A DNA stretch of 64,000 nucleotides, taken from contig JAFGLG010000007.1 in assembly GCA_016928155.1 (NCBI GenBank), forward strand, positions 1 to 64,000, in the 5' to 3' direction. Each line of letters begins with the position of its first letter. Position 1 is the first letter of the stretch. Source of the DNA: Candidatus Woesearchaeota archaeon. GTDB taxonomy: Archaea > Nanobdellota > Nanobdellia > Woesearchaeales > JAFGLG01. The translations under genes were made by a program, and so were the position numbers. This document shows positions 42,049-52,900 of the stretch, piece by piece. The notes beneath the pieces were generated by a model that did not search any database, was not told the DNA's origin, and saw only the letters and a list, made by a program, of their open reading frames with translations.

Positions 42049-42783
42049 ATGAAAAAAAGAGGACAGATAACACCATTCATAATCATGGGGATCCTGATAT
42101 TGATACTGATGAGCCTTATCTTCTACATATCAAGCATATCCAAGGCAGGGACACTGCCCACAGAGCATGTCGAAGCCACAAGGATGCAGCTGAACACCCA
42201 TATCCAGGAATGCGTTGAGATGGTGAGCGCCGATTCTGTGTATGTCCTCGGACTGCAGGGAGGATACATCAGCAGGCCTGAAAAAGTATTCTGGCATAAC
42301 CAGATGGGCACAAGCATCCTCTATTCAGAGAACAAGACATACATGCCAACACTCCAGGCCATGGAAGCGAACCTGTCTGCCTATGTCGAGACCTTCCTCC
42401 CATACTGCGTCAATTTCTCATTTTTCCCAGGATATGAAATAACTGCTGACAAGGCAGATGTCCGGGTGCAGGCAGAAGACGGAAGAATCCTCTTTGACAT
42501 CAACTGGCCCATAACATACAGCCAGGGCGGAACCTCAACCATGATATCCGAATGGTCAACACCTGTGCCGATAGACCTGAAGAAATTCCATAACATAACT
42601 GCCAGCATCGTGGTCAAGACACAAAAAGACCCTTCATACATAGACCATATCTTCCTGCTGTCGCACGCCATGAACATATCCTATTCTGTCTACAATAACA
42701 CAGTTGTCTATGACCTCAGGGATGTTGCACTATACAAGGATGAGACAGACTATGTGTTCATATTTGCGGTGGAGACAAAATGA
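42049..42783 (+). CDS. RGQIT-type pilin-like surface protein, locus A
   Basis: The 244-residue protein begins MKKRGQITPFIIMGILILIL: a basic KKRGQ followed directly by a hydrophobic helix, like the class III signal peptides of archaellins and archaeal pilins. The ectodomain has HIQECVEMVSADSVYVLGLQ then GGYIS and AYVETFLPYCVNF. It is paralogous to the first 200 residues of the protein at 56198-58174 (YIETCLGDVAEDGLVLIGEQ, GGYLN, AYVKQNLPVCL). A TATA-like ATTTATAAACC gives a leaderless start. It overlaps the next gene by 4 bases (ATGA). Likely the membrane-anchored head of a surface complex. Confidence 0.83.
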   Translation: MKKRGQITPFIIMGILILILMSLIFYISSISKAGTLPTEHVEATRMQLNTHIQECVEMVSADSVYVLGLQGGYISRPEKVFWHNQMGTSILYSENKTYMPTLQAMEANLSAYVETFLPYCVNFSFFPGYEITADKADVRVQAEDGRILFDINWPITYSQGGTSTMISEWSTPVPIDLKKFHNITASIVVKTQKDPSYIDHIFLLSHAMNISYSVYNNTVVYDLRDVALYKDETDYVFIFAVETK

Positions 42784-44609
42784 GCAAGGCTATGTCATCA
42801 TTCATCTGGATGATCCTCCTGCTCATCATCACCCCTGTCTGCTTTTCGCAGTCTGATGGAGAAGGCAATGGTACAGATTACCCAGAAGACTGGGACACAG
42901 CAGCGATAATGGGAAACATCGGCGGAGCCAATACCTACCTCCAGCAGAAGGGATTCGATGTATCCATATCCGGATGCACGGACTGTGAGATAACAGGAGG
43001 GAACACGCTAATCATCTCATCAGGAAAAGCGAGCATAAACGGGAACCCTGTCTCTGCACCAGGCCCCATATCCTGCAGCCCTGACTCATGCACATTCGAC
43101 GGCTCGTCAATAGGGAATATGAAGGGCGCCAGAGGAACACAGCAGGACGGCACCCTTTCCTTAGACTATGCGCGCATGGGAAACACTGAGATATACAATC
43201 TTGATGATGTCACCCAGAATCCTGATGGAACAATCCACGGATCATCCCTCGGAGGCTCTATGATACTCGGTGAAACCACTCTCCAAATACCATCTGACGC
43301 AGAAGTGATAGTCACAGAAGACAGGATGGGGGCCGACATCCCTGAAGGGAAATCACTGCAGAGCTGCGTATCCATGACTGACTGCACAGACTTTCTTTCT
43401 GAAGGACAACTGCTGTTCACCATATCATCTGAAGGTGATTATGTAGCATTCGGGGGAGGCAGCATAGCAAATGACCTCTTCAGATTCGAGCTCTTCGAGG
43501 AAGACCGCAGCTATCTCATTGACACATCAGGCAGGACAAGCGGGGCAGGTGTAACAGGAGATATCACCATATCCCATGAAGTGATGCTTGGAGATGGATT
43601 CATCTTCTCACAAGGAGAAGGCAAGGTTATCTTCAAAGAGACCCCGAGCGAGGGGACTTCTTCCCTGTCACAGCTGGTCGAAGATACAGGTCTTCAGGCA
43701 GGCAACAAGATTGTCGCAGGACTTCCCCCTGAATTCAGGATAGCAGCCCAACAGTATTCTACAGGTGTATTGCACGATAGCCCTTCATCTGAGGATACTG
43801 AAAGCGATCTGGAATCCCCTATCAGCCCTAATCTTGATGAGGACAAAGTAAGAGATGCATTCTACAAAGCACTGCAGAAAGAGCTGCTCGATATGCCTGA
43901 AATAAAGGGATTAAAAGAATCTTTTCTTGACAAAATTGAGCCTATCAAGATAAGTGTAGAAGAGATGTGGGCCGGGGATATCGGTCAGAAAGCGCTTGCA
44001 GGGTTCATAGCCACACCATACCTGCTCGGAAGCCTTTACCTCGGAGAAGAGCTCAATACAGGTGAGGCTGAATTCCTTGGCACAGCACATTCAGCCAATG
44101 TAAAACGCGTCCAGGATGGCATAGCCTTCACGATAAAAGGCCGTGAGTTGCCGGGAAAGACAATGGATTTCGATACAATCCTCAGCTGGAATGTAGCATA
44201 CATGACATCCGGCCATTTCTCAGGGCAGTTGGTGATAAACACAGACATCGGGCCGGTCACAGTGGGATACAATTCCAACAACAACCAGATAATCAGCTCA
44301 CTGAAAACACAAATAATGGGGGCAGATTCCCTATTGTCAGTAAGCTATTCAGAAGTCAGCAATAAGATGACCCAGCAGATGGACAACATGTGGATAGGGC
44401 AATACCAGATGAACCATGACAGATTCGGCGCCTATATCCGCGCAGCGATCCGTGAAGGCGATCCTGGGCTCGTATTCGGCATCGTGATACCACTCGGCGG
44501 CAGACCGAGCGGCATGCCCATGGAGCCTATGGGGATGAATCCCATGCAGCAGACGCTCGGAGGAGGATCAGGTCTGCAACCCCAGAGCGGCGGATCTCTC
44601 TTAAAATGA
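42780..44609 (+). CDS. Large secreted beta-rich protein, locus A
   Basis: The 609-residue protein has a signal peptide (SSFIWMILLLIITPVCFSQ). The first 350 residues are Gly/Ser/Asp-rich with short beta repeats and Cys pairs (CTDCEITGG, CSPDSCTFDG). After an acidic linker and helices (about 355-420), the last 170 residues show alternating hydrophobic strands (HFSGQLVINTDIGPVTVGYN, RFGAYIRAAIREGDPGLVFG) reminiscent of a barrel, then a Met/Pro/Gly tail. It is translationally coupled to the genes on both sides (ATGA overlaps). Its counterpart at locus B would be the 2096-residue Fn3 protein. Confidence 0.78.
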   Translation: MSKAMSSFIWMILLLIITPVCFSQSDGEGNGTDYPEDWDTAAIMGNIGGANTYLQQKGFDVSISGCTDCEITGGNTLIISSGKASINGNPVSAPGPISCSPDSCTFDGSSIGNMKGARGTQQDGTLSLDYARMGNTEIYNLDDVTQNPDGTIHGSSLGGSMILGETTLQIPSDAEVIVTEDRMGADIPEGKSLQSCVSMTDCTDFLSEGQLLFTISSEGDYVAFGGGSIANDLFRFELFEEDRSYLIDTSGRTSGAGVTGDITISHEVMLGDGFIFSQGEGKVIFKETPSEGTSSLSQLVEDTGLQAGNKIVAGLPPEFRIAAQQYSTGVLHDSPSSEDTESDLESPISPNLDEDKVRDAFYKALQKELLDMPEIKGLKESFLDKIEPIKISVEEMWAGDIGQKALAGFIATPYLLGSLYLGEELNTGEAEFLGTAHSANVKRVQDGIAFTIKGRELPGKTMDFDTILSWNVAYMTSGHFSGQLVINTDIGPVTVGYNSNNNQIISSLKTQIMGADSLLSVSYSEVSNKMTQQMDNMWIGQYQMNHDRFGAYIRAAIREGDPGLVFGIVIPLGGRPSGMPMEPMGMNPMQQTLGGGSGLQPQSGGSLLK

Positions 44610-45100
44610 ATGCACAGCACCATCTTGGGATGAACATAATAATTACATCTGCATCACTTTTCATTCTTGACAGTCTCGGCATGATTGATTTCTGGTCACT
44701 CAATATACTGCATCTAGTCATAGCTGTCTATGTGTTCAGCAACCTACCTGACATAGACAATGCCAACTCAAAGATGAGCTACACTTTCTTCCTTTTCTAC
44801 ATTATTTTCTTCATGCTCGGCCTCTCTGATCACAAGTCAAATCCGCTGCTGAGCATAGGAAAGATGATGCTTGCAATGCTCATGGGATGGTATCATGTGA
44901 TGGTCATGGAGAAAGGGAGAAAACACAGGAAATTCCCACACACTTTCACATTCGGCATACTGGCCTCTCTTATCTTGTGGTTGTATACATCGCTTCCCAT
45001 CGCATTGACAGGATTCTTCTGCTTCTTCCTGCACCTGCTGTTCGACAGGCATGTCAGTGCAGCATTAAGGAATGATATGCATATGTGGCTGAGAAAATGA
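44606..45100 (+). CDS. YdjM/DUF457-like membrane-bound metal-dependent hydrolase
   Basis: The 164-residue protein has four to five membrane helices and the histidine/aspartate signature of the LexA-regulated YdjM family: an early NAQHHLG, NLPDIDNANS at about residue 46, and a basic HRKFPHTFTFG. These residues would bind a metal at the membrane face. It overlaps the preceding gene by 4 bases and closes locus A. Members are often next to surface or phage-defence genes; the substrate is not known. Confidence 0.8.
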   Translation: MNAQHHLGMNIIITSASLFILDSLGMIDFWSLNILHLVIAVYVFSNLPDIDNANSKMSYTFFLFYIIFFMLGLSDHKSNPLLSIGKMMLAMLMGWYHVMVMEKGRKHRKFPHTFTFGILASLILWLYTSLPIALTGFFCFFLHLLFDRHVSAALRNDMHMWLRK

Positions 45101-45115
45101 AGAAGGGGTTCTTGT

Positions 45116-45619
45116 TCATCTATACTTGTGCATATTGAGATATGATTTTATCAGGCGTGCAAGAGTGTTGACGTCATCCACAAGGCTTCCTGTGAACTTG
45201 TCAGTGTATATCTTATAGATGAACTTGTCGAAAATGGTCCTGATGAAATAATATATTGCCTTAGATTCCCACCTGTTCTCATAATCAGTCTCCAGATACC
45301 CTGTGAAAGCGAACTCGACCTCGCCCTGATTGAGCCTGACCTTGACGCCGTCACGCTCCACCTCGACCTCCTTGACATTCGACATGGCGCATTCTATCTT
45401 GATAATATGCCTCGCATAATCAGTTATCTTCTTCCAGGGATAGAACTGCCACCAGATATGCTTGCCTGAAGGGGTCACCTGCTCAGAATTGGCCTTCTCG
45501 AACTTATCATAGTTCTTCTCCTCAAGCCAGGAATCCACAAGATTATAAAGCTCAGACATGTTGAAGAGGCCCTCATACCTCAGCTTCATCTTGTCGACAA
45601 TAATCCTAAGCTCTACCAT
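45116..45619 (-). CDS. Conserved-looking protein, member 1 of a two-gene paralogue pair
   Basis: The 167-residue protein has AGGTCAGG directly before the ATG. It shares with the upstream neighbour (45639-46187) the order KxxYEGLFNMxELYNLVDSW, LEEKNYD, IKIECAMSNVKEVEVERDGV with KVRLNQGEVEFAFTGYLE, and a C-terminal helix ending in LARLIKSYLN. The aromatic and charged alternation suggests a START/heat-shock-like alpha/beta fold. No catalytic motif is evident. Soluble. Confidence 0.75.
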   Translation of the reverse strand: MVELRIIVDKMKLRYEGLFNMSELYNLVDSWLEEKNYDKFEKANSEQVTPSGKHIWWQFYPWKKITDYARHIIKIECAMSNVKEVEVERDGVKVRLNQGEVEFAFTGYLETDYENRWESKAIYYFIRTIFDKFIYKIYTDKFTGSLVDDVNTLARLIKSYLNMHKYR

Positions 45620-45638
45620 CCTGACCTCTTTTCTCGGC

Positions 45639-46187
45639 TCACCATCTTGTTATGTAGATGTTCGATGATGCCTCCATATTTAAAAATTTCTTTATTTCGC
45701 CATGCAGCTTGAGCATGATGTAGTATATATAATCCCCCCAGATGGTATCAATCTCTTTCTTGACAATGAACTCATTATAGAAATTCCTGACCTTCTCCAT
45801 GAACTTTGAGGTCTCAAAAGCGCTCTTCCAGTCAAGCTCAAGGACACACCACATCTCAATCCTGATCCTCCCTTTCTGCATCTTGACCTTCCTGCCGTCC
45901 TTGATGACCTCGACATCCTGCATATCCCAGGCCTTGAACTGGACATGGATCTCAAAAGCGACATAGGTATCCATCCTGCGTCTTCCGAAAGCATGGTAAT
46001 CCTCCTCTACACCTTTCGGGGTGGGCACCTTGTGCTTATACTTCTTCTCTTGATAAGCATATTGGTTCTCTTCCAGCCAGCTCTGTATGAGCTGTATCAT
46101 GCCGGCAAGGTCAAATAGGCCTTTGTACCAGATGACATTCGGCCTGTTGACATGGCCCAGGTATCTCCAGTCTATCCTCTGTGACAT
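45639..46187 (-). CDS. Conserved-looking protein, member 2 of a two-gene paralogue pair
   Basis: The 182-residue protein starts MSQRIDWRYLGHVNRPNVIW. A TATA-like CTTTATAAAT 21-30 bases upstream makes it leaderless. It shares WYKGLFDLAGMIQLIQSWLE with ENQYAYQEKKY, VEVIKDGRKVKMQKGRIRIE and a final helix LKLHGEIKKFLN with member 1, 19 bases downstream. Function unknown; the pair lies just after the double nucleotidyltransferase gene on the same strand. Confidence 0.75.
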   Translation of the reverse strand: MSQRIDWRYLGHVNRPNVIWYKGLFDLAGMIQLIQSWLEENQYAYQEKKYKHKVPTPKGVEEDYHAFGRRRMDTYVAFEIHVQFKAWDMQDVEVIKDGRKVKMQKGRIRIEMWCVLELDWKSAFETSKFMEKVRNFYNEFIVKKEIDTIWGDYIYYIMLKLHGEIKKFLNMEASSNIYITRW

Positions 46188-46262
46188 GGAGAAGATTATT
46201 TAAATATGGATTTATAAAGGTATCGGTGGGGAAGAAGAGAGATTAAAAACAAAATAAGAATC

Positions 46263-48116
46263 TCAGTAAGAGATCATTATCTCCACATCCTTGCCGAAAA
46301 AGGCTTTCAGGTTCTCAAAGATAGGCTCCTTCAGGAAGACCCTCTTCGGGATGACAGCGCCAGCAAGATGCTTCTCAAATTCCTCAATAGAAGACTTATG
46401 CGTCGTGCCCAGGCTTCCGTCATCCCTTATCTCAGCCTTGGTTATCTCCTTCTCCTCATGATCTATGTCATGGATGATGAAGGCAACCCTGTCGAGCAGG
46501 ATGACCTCTCCATAACGGCTGCCGTGCTTCACCCTTATCCTGGCACGCTCAAGCTCAAGGCCCCTCCTCCTCTGCATGTGCTCGACCAGGAACTTGATCA
46601 GATCAGAAGAGGTCTTGCGGACATTCTCTACCTCTGCCTTTGTCAGCTTTCCGGCATCATAGTCCTTCTTGGCCTTCTCCACATTCTTGAGCATCCTCAA
46701 ATACTTCTCCGGGACTTTGCCTGTATGCACAAGCTCATCCTCAAACACCCTGACAGCGTCGATATCCTTGACCTTCTCAATGTGCTCCATCTTCAGGATG
46801 TCCCTGATTATCGTGACACAGCTCTCATAGATGTGGACCATGGATTCCTCTTCCTTTATCTTCTCGATCTGGGTGAAGAGACGCCTTATCCTCTTGAGAT
46901 ATTTCTGGGCAGATTCAAGCAGCTCGTCGACCTCCTTGCCGGTGATCTCTTTCACTTCCCCATGCTCAATATCCTTGTAGTATTTCCTGATCTTCTTCAG
47001 GATCTCGATATATTGGGGCTCGAGAAGCTTCTCCTTCTTCACAAAGATATCCTCGAGCAGCTGGATGGTCTCATTAGGTGTCGGCGGGGGAAGCCCGAAA
47101 AGCATGATAGCAGCCTGGGTCGGAGTCAGGGTGGCCCAGTATATATCAGCCTCGACAATCTCCTTCAGCCTGAACTTAATCCTCGAGATCATCTGCTCGC
47201 CTGTTGCCATGAACATGTCGATGGCCTCGCTGCTCGGCTTGATCTTGCCCATCTTGAGCAGCTGTTTCCAGGGCATGAACATGCCCCTGTCATACAACGG
47301 AACACCATCCCTCAGCACAGTGAAGATGACAGGATTGGCCTCCTTGATTGAATCCCAGAAATCAGTCAGTATATATACCTGGATATTGAGCTTGTTCTTG
47401 ATGCCGGTTATCTCGCCAGCCTCAATGCCCATCCCGATTATTATTGCGCGCAGCTTGTCCTTGAGCTCTGCCCTTGTCATGCGCTTAACATCTGTATCAT
47501 CAATTATGATGGCGACATCGATGTCAGACTTGGGCGTGGCCTGGCCCCTTGTCAGGGAGCCGAAGAGGACATAAGAGACGATGTATTTCTCGAACTTCTT
47601 CAAGACCATTGTCCTGTGTATCTCAGCAATCTTTATCGCAGCGAGCATGCCCTTGTCGAATACAGGCGCAGAGATGGCCATCAGGGAAAGGAGATCATAC
47701 TTCGCATCATAGCAGCTCTGCCAGAGCTCACTTGTTATGAGGACCTGGGGCACAAGATTCTTGTCGATATCCTGCGCTATCTTGTCGATTATGGTAGAAA
47801 GCTTTGACTTCAGCTCACCCTTTGACATCTTCTTCGAATCAGAATCATCAACAAGGACCATCAGGCTGACCTGATCCTTGTTATAATCCTTTGGCTGAGG
47901 CTGTCCGGGCTGCATCTTTGGGGGAGGCAGGAGCGAGATGCCAAGGACATATTTATCAAACTTCTCAAGAACCTGTTTCTGGAACTTCTCCATCTTGTCC
48001 TTCAGCTCCTTAAGCTTCTCCTGGGTCTCCTTAGGAAGATCCTTCAGGTTAGGGATCTGTGGAGGGGGGTTTTGTGTATTGTCTGCATCCTTCTGATTAT
48101 CATCTTTCTTTGCCAT
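46263..48116 (-). CDS. Protein with two nucleotidyltransferase-like domains
   Basis: The 617-residue protein is read from the ATG at 48116 (AGGTGAT upstream). Domain 2 (about 170-290) is a minimal nucleotidyltransferase: VLFGSLTRGQ with Gly186-Ser187, and SDIDVAII with Asp198 and Asp200. Domain 1 (about 50-160) repeats the fold without the GS motif (LGISLLPPP) but keeps the later part (MVLVDDSDSKKMSKGELKSK, compare IIIDDTDVKRMTRAELKDK), so it is a degenerate duplicate. A long helical region (330-560) and a C-terminal beta domain follow. It may transfer NMP to a protein or tRNA, or act as an antitoxin-like MNT protein. Partner unknown. Confidence 0.8.
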   Translation of the reverse strand: MAKKDDNQKDADNTQNPPPQIPNLKDLPKETQEKLKELKDKMEKFQKQVLEKFDKYVLGISLLPPPKMQPGQPQPKDYNKDQVSLMVLVDDSDSKKMSKGELKSKLSTIIDKIAQDIDKNLVPQVLITSELWQSCYDAKYDLLSLMAISAPVFDKGMLAAIKIAEIHRTMVLKKFEKYIVSYVLFGSLTRGQATPKSDIDVAIIIDDTDVKRMTRAELKDKLRAIIIGMGIEAGEITGIKNKLNIQVYILTDFWDSIKEANPVIFTVLRDGVPLYDRGMFMPWKQLLKMGKIKPSSEAIDMFMATGEQMISRIKFRLKEIVEADIYWATLTPTQAAIMLFGLPPPTPNETIQLLEDIFVKKEKLLEPQYIEILKKIRKYYKDIEHGEVKEITGKEVDELLESAQKYLKRIRRLFTQIEKIKEEESMVHIYESCVTIIRDILKMEHIEKVKDIDAVRVFEDELVHTGKVPEKYLRMLKNVEKAKKDYDAGKLTKAEVENVRKTSSDLIKFLVEHMQRRRGLELERARIRVKHGSRYGEVILLDRVAFIIHDIDHEEKEITKAEIRDDGSLGTTHKSSIEEFEKHLAGAVIPKRVFLKEPIFENLKAFFGKDVEIMISY

Positions 48117-48359
48117 ACTATCACCTGCAAAAGTCAATACACCCATACCTATTTTTAAACTATTTAAATAAATGTGTGCTAAATGGGCAGATTGTGGGAC
48201 AAAATAATCATACTGATTTTTTCTATATGACTTTTATGTCACACATGAGGGTCCTTAAGTTTGAGCTTATTTTTATTCAGGAAAGACATAATCACTCCAG
48301 GATGATTAAATTATCTCAATATATAAAAATCGACGAAAAGTTTATATGGAAGTGAGAAT

Positions 48360-49067
48360 ATGGAAATGCCATACACAACAATTGATGGAAAGGTGACTCA
48401 AATGGGTGATATTGACTTTACAGACATACCTTCTGCATATAAACATATCAAGCATGTACACTCAAAGAAATACGAAGAAGGGCTCCAGAAAAAATACCTC
48501 AACCTTGAACAGGAAGTCAGGAAAGAGCTGGAAGGAGGCATACCCGCACCTGAAAAAAGAGAAGCGCATGTAAGAGGCTTCATGAAAAAATATTTCGGGA
48601 AGATGCTCAGCACTGACTTCGACAAGGCAGACGAGGACATGATAGACAACCTCTACAACAGCTCCATCGTGAATGCAGTCAATGCCATCACGAATGCAGA
48701 CATCCAAGACATAAGACAGGCATACCAGGTCATCAAGGATATGGATCAAAACCAGTTCAGCAAATTCGTCAATCTACTGCCGCAAGCAGTCCAGGGAGAG
48801 CATCTCAGCAAGAAAAGGAAGAATGTCTGGCACAAATTCTACACAGCACATGAAGCGAAAGACATCGACAGGTATGATGCACAGAAGCTGCTGTATGACC
48901 ACTGGGAAAAGGATGCTGTCACTCCCGGATTCAAGGAGAACTATAATGGGGATCTGAAGGCTCAGAACATCGAAGCGCTGGTGTCTGCCAGCCTTAACTA
49001 TGAGCATACACTTGCGGCCCACGGCAAGAAAGGCAGGAGAGAGCTCCAGTACGACAAGGCTGCCTGA
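48360..49067 (+). CDS. Soluble helical protein of unknown function
   Basis: The 235-residue protein is strongly charged and helical (SKKYEEGLQKKYLNLEQEVR, KRKNVWHKFYTAHEAKDIDR). It has no signal or membrane segment. TATA-like ATATATAAAAA near 48319-48329 and TTTATATGG near 48342 precede the ATG, and GTGAG is just before it. It diverges from the nucleotidyltransferase gene. No family recognised. Confidence 0.7.
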   Translation: MEMPYTTIDGKVTQMGDIDFTDIPSAYKHIKHVHSKKYEEGLQKKYLNLEQEVRKELEGGIPAPEKREAHVRGFMKKYFGKMLSTDFDKADEDMIDNLYNSSIVNAVNAITNADIQDIRQAYQVIKDMDQNQFSKFVNLLPQAVQGEHLSKKRKNVWHKFYTAHEAKDIDRYDAQKLLYDHWEKDAVTPGFKENYNGDLKAQNIEALVSASLNYEHTLAAHGKKGRRELQYDKAA

Positions 49068-49083
49068 TCCCTCATCCTATTTC

Positions 49084-49917
49084 TTATCTTATTATCTTAT
49101 TCGCGACAAGGTTGATATATATCCTCGAGAAGCTGAAGAGCGGCAGGAAGAAGACAAGGCCTGCTATCAGCCACATCACAGGATGAGCCATGCTTGTCAG
49201 GAGCAGGATGAAATCAGCGATCAGGAACAAAAAGACAAGCAGAAGATACATCGGGAAGAAGACATTGATATCCCTGAAAGGCAGCACAAAAGCTTTCCTT
49301 ACAAAACCATTATGCATCAGGATCGAGTACGAGATCGGCGCGAGGTAAGTGATGACCAATGCGAAAAGGAAAGCGAAGACAATAACGATGATCTGGATGA
49401 GCTTCGGCGTGATGACAAAAGCCTTAAGATAAGAAAGCCTGACAGTCACTGCAAAGACAATTGTCATGGAAGAGAACCATAGAAGATTTATGGCAAAGAA
49501 TCTCCCTAAATACCTCCAGAAACCCAGCTTCTCATTTTCAATCTGTTTAGTGAGGTACCAATTGATGCCCTGGAACAACGAATACAGCAGATAGACTGCG
49601 CAGACAAGCACGAAGAAATACATGAAAAGCCTTGTGCGATGCTGGAAAAATACAACCTGGCCCACTTCAGTGAACTGGCCCGGATTGAACAGGAAATCCA
49701 TGCCCATGCCTATCTTGGCCATCATGTCGAACAGTATGATCATCTCATTGATGATCCTGTTAACTATCTCAGAGCCGAAGAATCCCAGGAAGAATAACAT
49801 GACAAAATCCAGGATGACCATTGTCAGGAAAAGCTTCAGGTTCTTTCTCACAATATGCAAAGCCTTCTTTGCCTCCCTGATGACAAGAAACTCCCTCATG
49901 TTAGCTGATCTCAGCAT
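49084..49917 (-). CDS. Polytopic membrane protein, last gene of locus B
   Basis: The 277-residue protein has about six hydrophobic helices (near 30-50, 98-118, 140-163, 172-195, 220-240 and 245-265) and a basic N-terminus (REAKKALHIVRKNLKLF). Its ATG at 49917 overlaps the stop of the 2096-residue gene (ATGCTGA), so it is translationally coupled; a second ATG at 49899 is possible. Its helical layout resembles the 353-residue membrane protein at 58384-59445 at the other end of the locus. It may help insert or export the giant protein. Confidence 0.75.
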   Translation of the reverse strand: MLRSANMREFLVIREAKKALHIVRKNLKLFLTMVILDFVMLFFLGFFGSEIVNRIINEMIILFDMMAKIGMGMDFLFNPGQFTEVGQVVFFQHRTRLFMYFFVLVCAVYLLYSLFQGINWYLTKQIENEKLGFWRYLGRFFAINLLWFSSMTIVFAVTVRLSYLKAFVITPKLIQIIVIVFAFLFALVITYLAPISYSILMHNGFVRKAFVLPFRDINVFFPMYLLLVFLFLIADFILLLTSMAHPVMWLIAGLVFFLPLFSFSRIYINLVANKIIR

Positions 49918-52900
49918 GTTGCAGTGGTCCCGTCGACAACCCTGACTTTTATGACAGGGGATATCTGTGTGTGGCCGGCATTGTCAGATGCCTTGATAGT
50001 GAACTGCTTGAATGCCTCATTCCCTGAAGCCAATGTGATTGATGCTGCCGGTATCATGCAGGAATAAGTCGCCCCGCCTGTGTTCGAGCATGACTGGAGA
50101 TCATTAGATCCTTCCAGCAGCTTGACATTGGACAGGTCGCCATCAGTGTCTGTGACATCAATCTCGGCGCGCACATTAGAAGCTGCAGAAACCACACAGG
50201 TCACTGAAGTCGCGTCATATGAATTGGAGCCGATATACAGGGTCGGGCTGTTCGTGAACTGGGGCGCGTTCCCTCCTGTCCCTGTGCCGCTGCAAGCATT
50301 AGTGGTGGCAACACCTGCGCAGCAGTACTTGGTGCTCACATCACCTGCCTGTATGTCCATACCATCAATATCACCATCCTTATCACAATCGCAGGCACGG
50401 GTGTTCTTCCCTTCCTGGCAGGCAGGAGATGCCTCGCATCTTGTGCGGTACTGACCCTGCGGCGCGCTGGAGTGCTCATAGCAGAACTGCTTTGATGTCC
50501 CATCACAATCATCGACATCTGTCATGCCACTGTTGCCATTGCAGTCACAGCGCTGGGTATTCGGGGTGTATCCTGTAAGATCACATCTGTTTGAACCTGC
50601 TCCTCCGGCAACGCACCTGACCTGCAGAGGCACTGTATGCTGCTGCTTGGCACCGCGATATGATGATATGATCCTGTTCCCATCGCTGGTCTCCTCATAA
50701 AGGGTCATTACAGCATTCCAAGGCCTTGGAGTGGCGTCATTGCATGTGCTTGTCGTCGAGCCAGTCGAAGTGCAGGCGATGACCATCTCGCCTGAGGTCG
50801 GGTCTGTAGAGAACCTTATCTCGACATTGGCGCATTTTAGGGTCCTTGTCTGGGCATTCCAGCCAGAGCTTCCTGTCTCGCATACAGCCGGGGTCGAGCC
50901 CATTGGTGTGAAGACACCGCTGTTCATGGTGCCGAACAGGTATTTCCATACAGAGCTGTCATATGTGAATTTGAGGACGCCGTTCTGGTTGTTGTTCTTC
51001 ACAGGATCGATGATATTGAAATTGGAGTTCTGCATCACTGTGCATGTGCTCTGCGGGCCAGCAACCTCAAACATCCACTGTTCAACCTTGAACTCAGGTC
51101 CGGGCTTAGTCAGCTCATGCAGGCCTTCATAAGCTAGGACATAAGATGATGGTGCAGAAGCCCTCTGTGTCCCGTCTCCGAGAGAAGCCCCGTTCTGGTT
51201 CCTCACATCGACCTCGAGCCAGTACTGCCTGAAATCATCTCCGGGGTAATCTATTATTATCCTTGAGTTTATATTGAGGGCATCATCCAGCCCATACATG
51301 CTCTGGACAGCTGACGGCGGAACCTCGAACCTCGCAGAGCCGTTCGCATCATTCGCAGACGGACACTGGTAAGATGCGGTGCCGATGTCAAAGCTGCACT
51401 CAGCAGGCGAATCGCCTATCTCAGATATCTCCTGTTCAACGAATCCAGTTTCCCAGTCGCCACGGCTTGTGGAGTCTGTAGATGTACGGTATTCATATTC
51501 AACCCTTACCTTGTCATAGCGCACTTGGTTTCTTGGCTCAGTCGATATATCGACGAACTTCTCGACATTCAGCACCTGGCTGTCTGTCAGCCCACCATTG
51601 CCGAAGAAAGATGTCACTTCAACCTCCTTCTCACCTGACCTGAAAGCGCAGTCACAATAACCCCCTTCGAAATCAGGGCACTCATCGCTCGAGGAGCAAA
51701 TGAGCTTCACATGATACCTCAGCTCGTCAGCGCCAGGCAGGATGAAAAGGCCAACATGATATATGTGGCTTGCGTAGCCTGAAATCGGGTCATAGGTCAT
51801 GAACCTCCTGGTCGCAGGGAACACAGCAACAGTCGGATTGAGCGGTATCTCGACAGCAGAGTCGACAATCCCCTCCCAGTCGATGTCCCAGTCACCTGTG
51901 AAGGCAGCCACGCACACAGCATGCACGAGCTTCTTCTCGACAAATATAGCCTTTACCAGGTTGGTGTCACCATACCTGCCCTGGATACCCTGCCTAACCT
52001 CAGCACCTGCGTTCCCGATGAACTGGAGCATGCCAAGGCCTCCCTCATAAGACTGGCCCAGGCCGTAATTAGGCCTCTCTGTGATGCAGGCAATAGAATA
52101 GTATATGAGATCGCAAATGTAAGTCGATATCGCAGCCTGGCAGATCCCTGAGCTTCCATCACCAGTGTAAAGGATCTGCTGGAAGCAGTTCATTATGACC
52201 TGAAGGATTCTCCTGTAATGCCCAAGATAAGAGGTTATGCCCGACAGGCAGACACATTGTATTGTCCTGAGAAGGCCTGAGGTCGGGTCAACCACATACT
52301 TCCTCATGGTGGTCTGGCCAGTGCACACCTGCCTCACAATCGATTCAGGGACCTTCTTCTCGACGCCCCCTGTGGTGCCGGTCTGCTGGGTCTGGCCTGA
52401 ACCGAGTATAGTTATCACCATGTCAGAAGTCGTGGTATACTTCGGCCACGAATTGCTCGTATACTTAAGCTTCCCCTCGGCATACTGGTCGCAGACAGTG
52501 CTTGTTATTGGTATCTCTCCGACAATCGCGACATCATCACTCTCATCAATCTTATTGCCTTCACTGTTCAGAACAACCCTCTTCTCTGTCTTCGCAGTAT
52601 AAGCTTTCCAGCTCGGGCCTGTCGCAGTCTCGGTCTTCTTCATGACGAACAGCTGATCCTCTATGGTGATCCGGACCTCGCTGCCCTCTTCACCGCCCTT
52701 GCACAGCTTGAAATCAGCCAGGTACCTGAAAAGGGATTTCCAGCCACCGCACTCCTGCTTCTGTGCTTCCTCATTGAAGCCTTTGGTATAATAATTCTTG
52801 GACTGGTTCGCAGGAGCGTTTGCAGCAGCCAGGCACTGTGATTCCTTGAACTCATCCATGCCCCAGCATCCTGAGCTCCACTCCATTATGTACTCGTCAT

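Noticed and set aside
46368-47351. A 327-codon plus-strand frame opposite the nucleotidyltransferase gene
   Set aside because: It is a shadow of the coding strand: the minus-strand protein has clear motifs, while this frame has none and no promoter.
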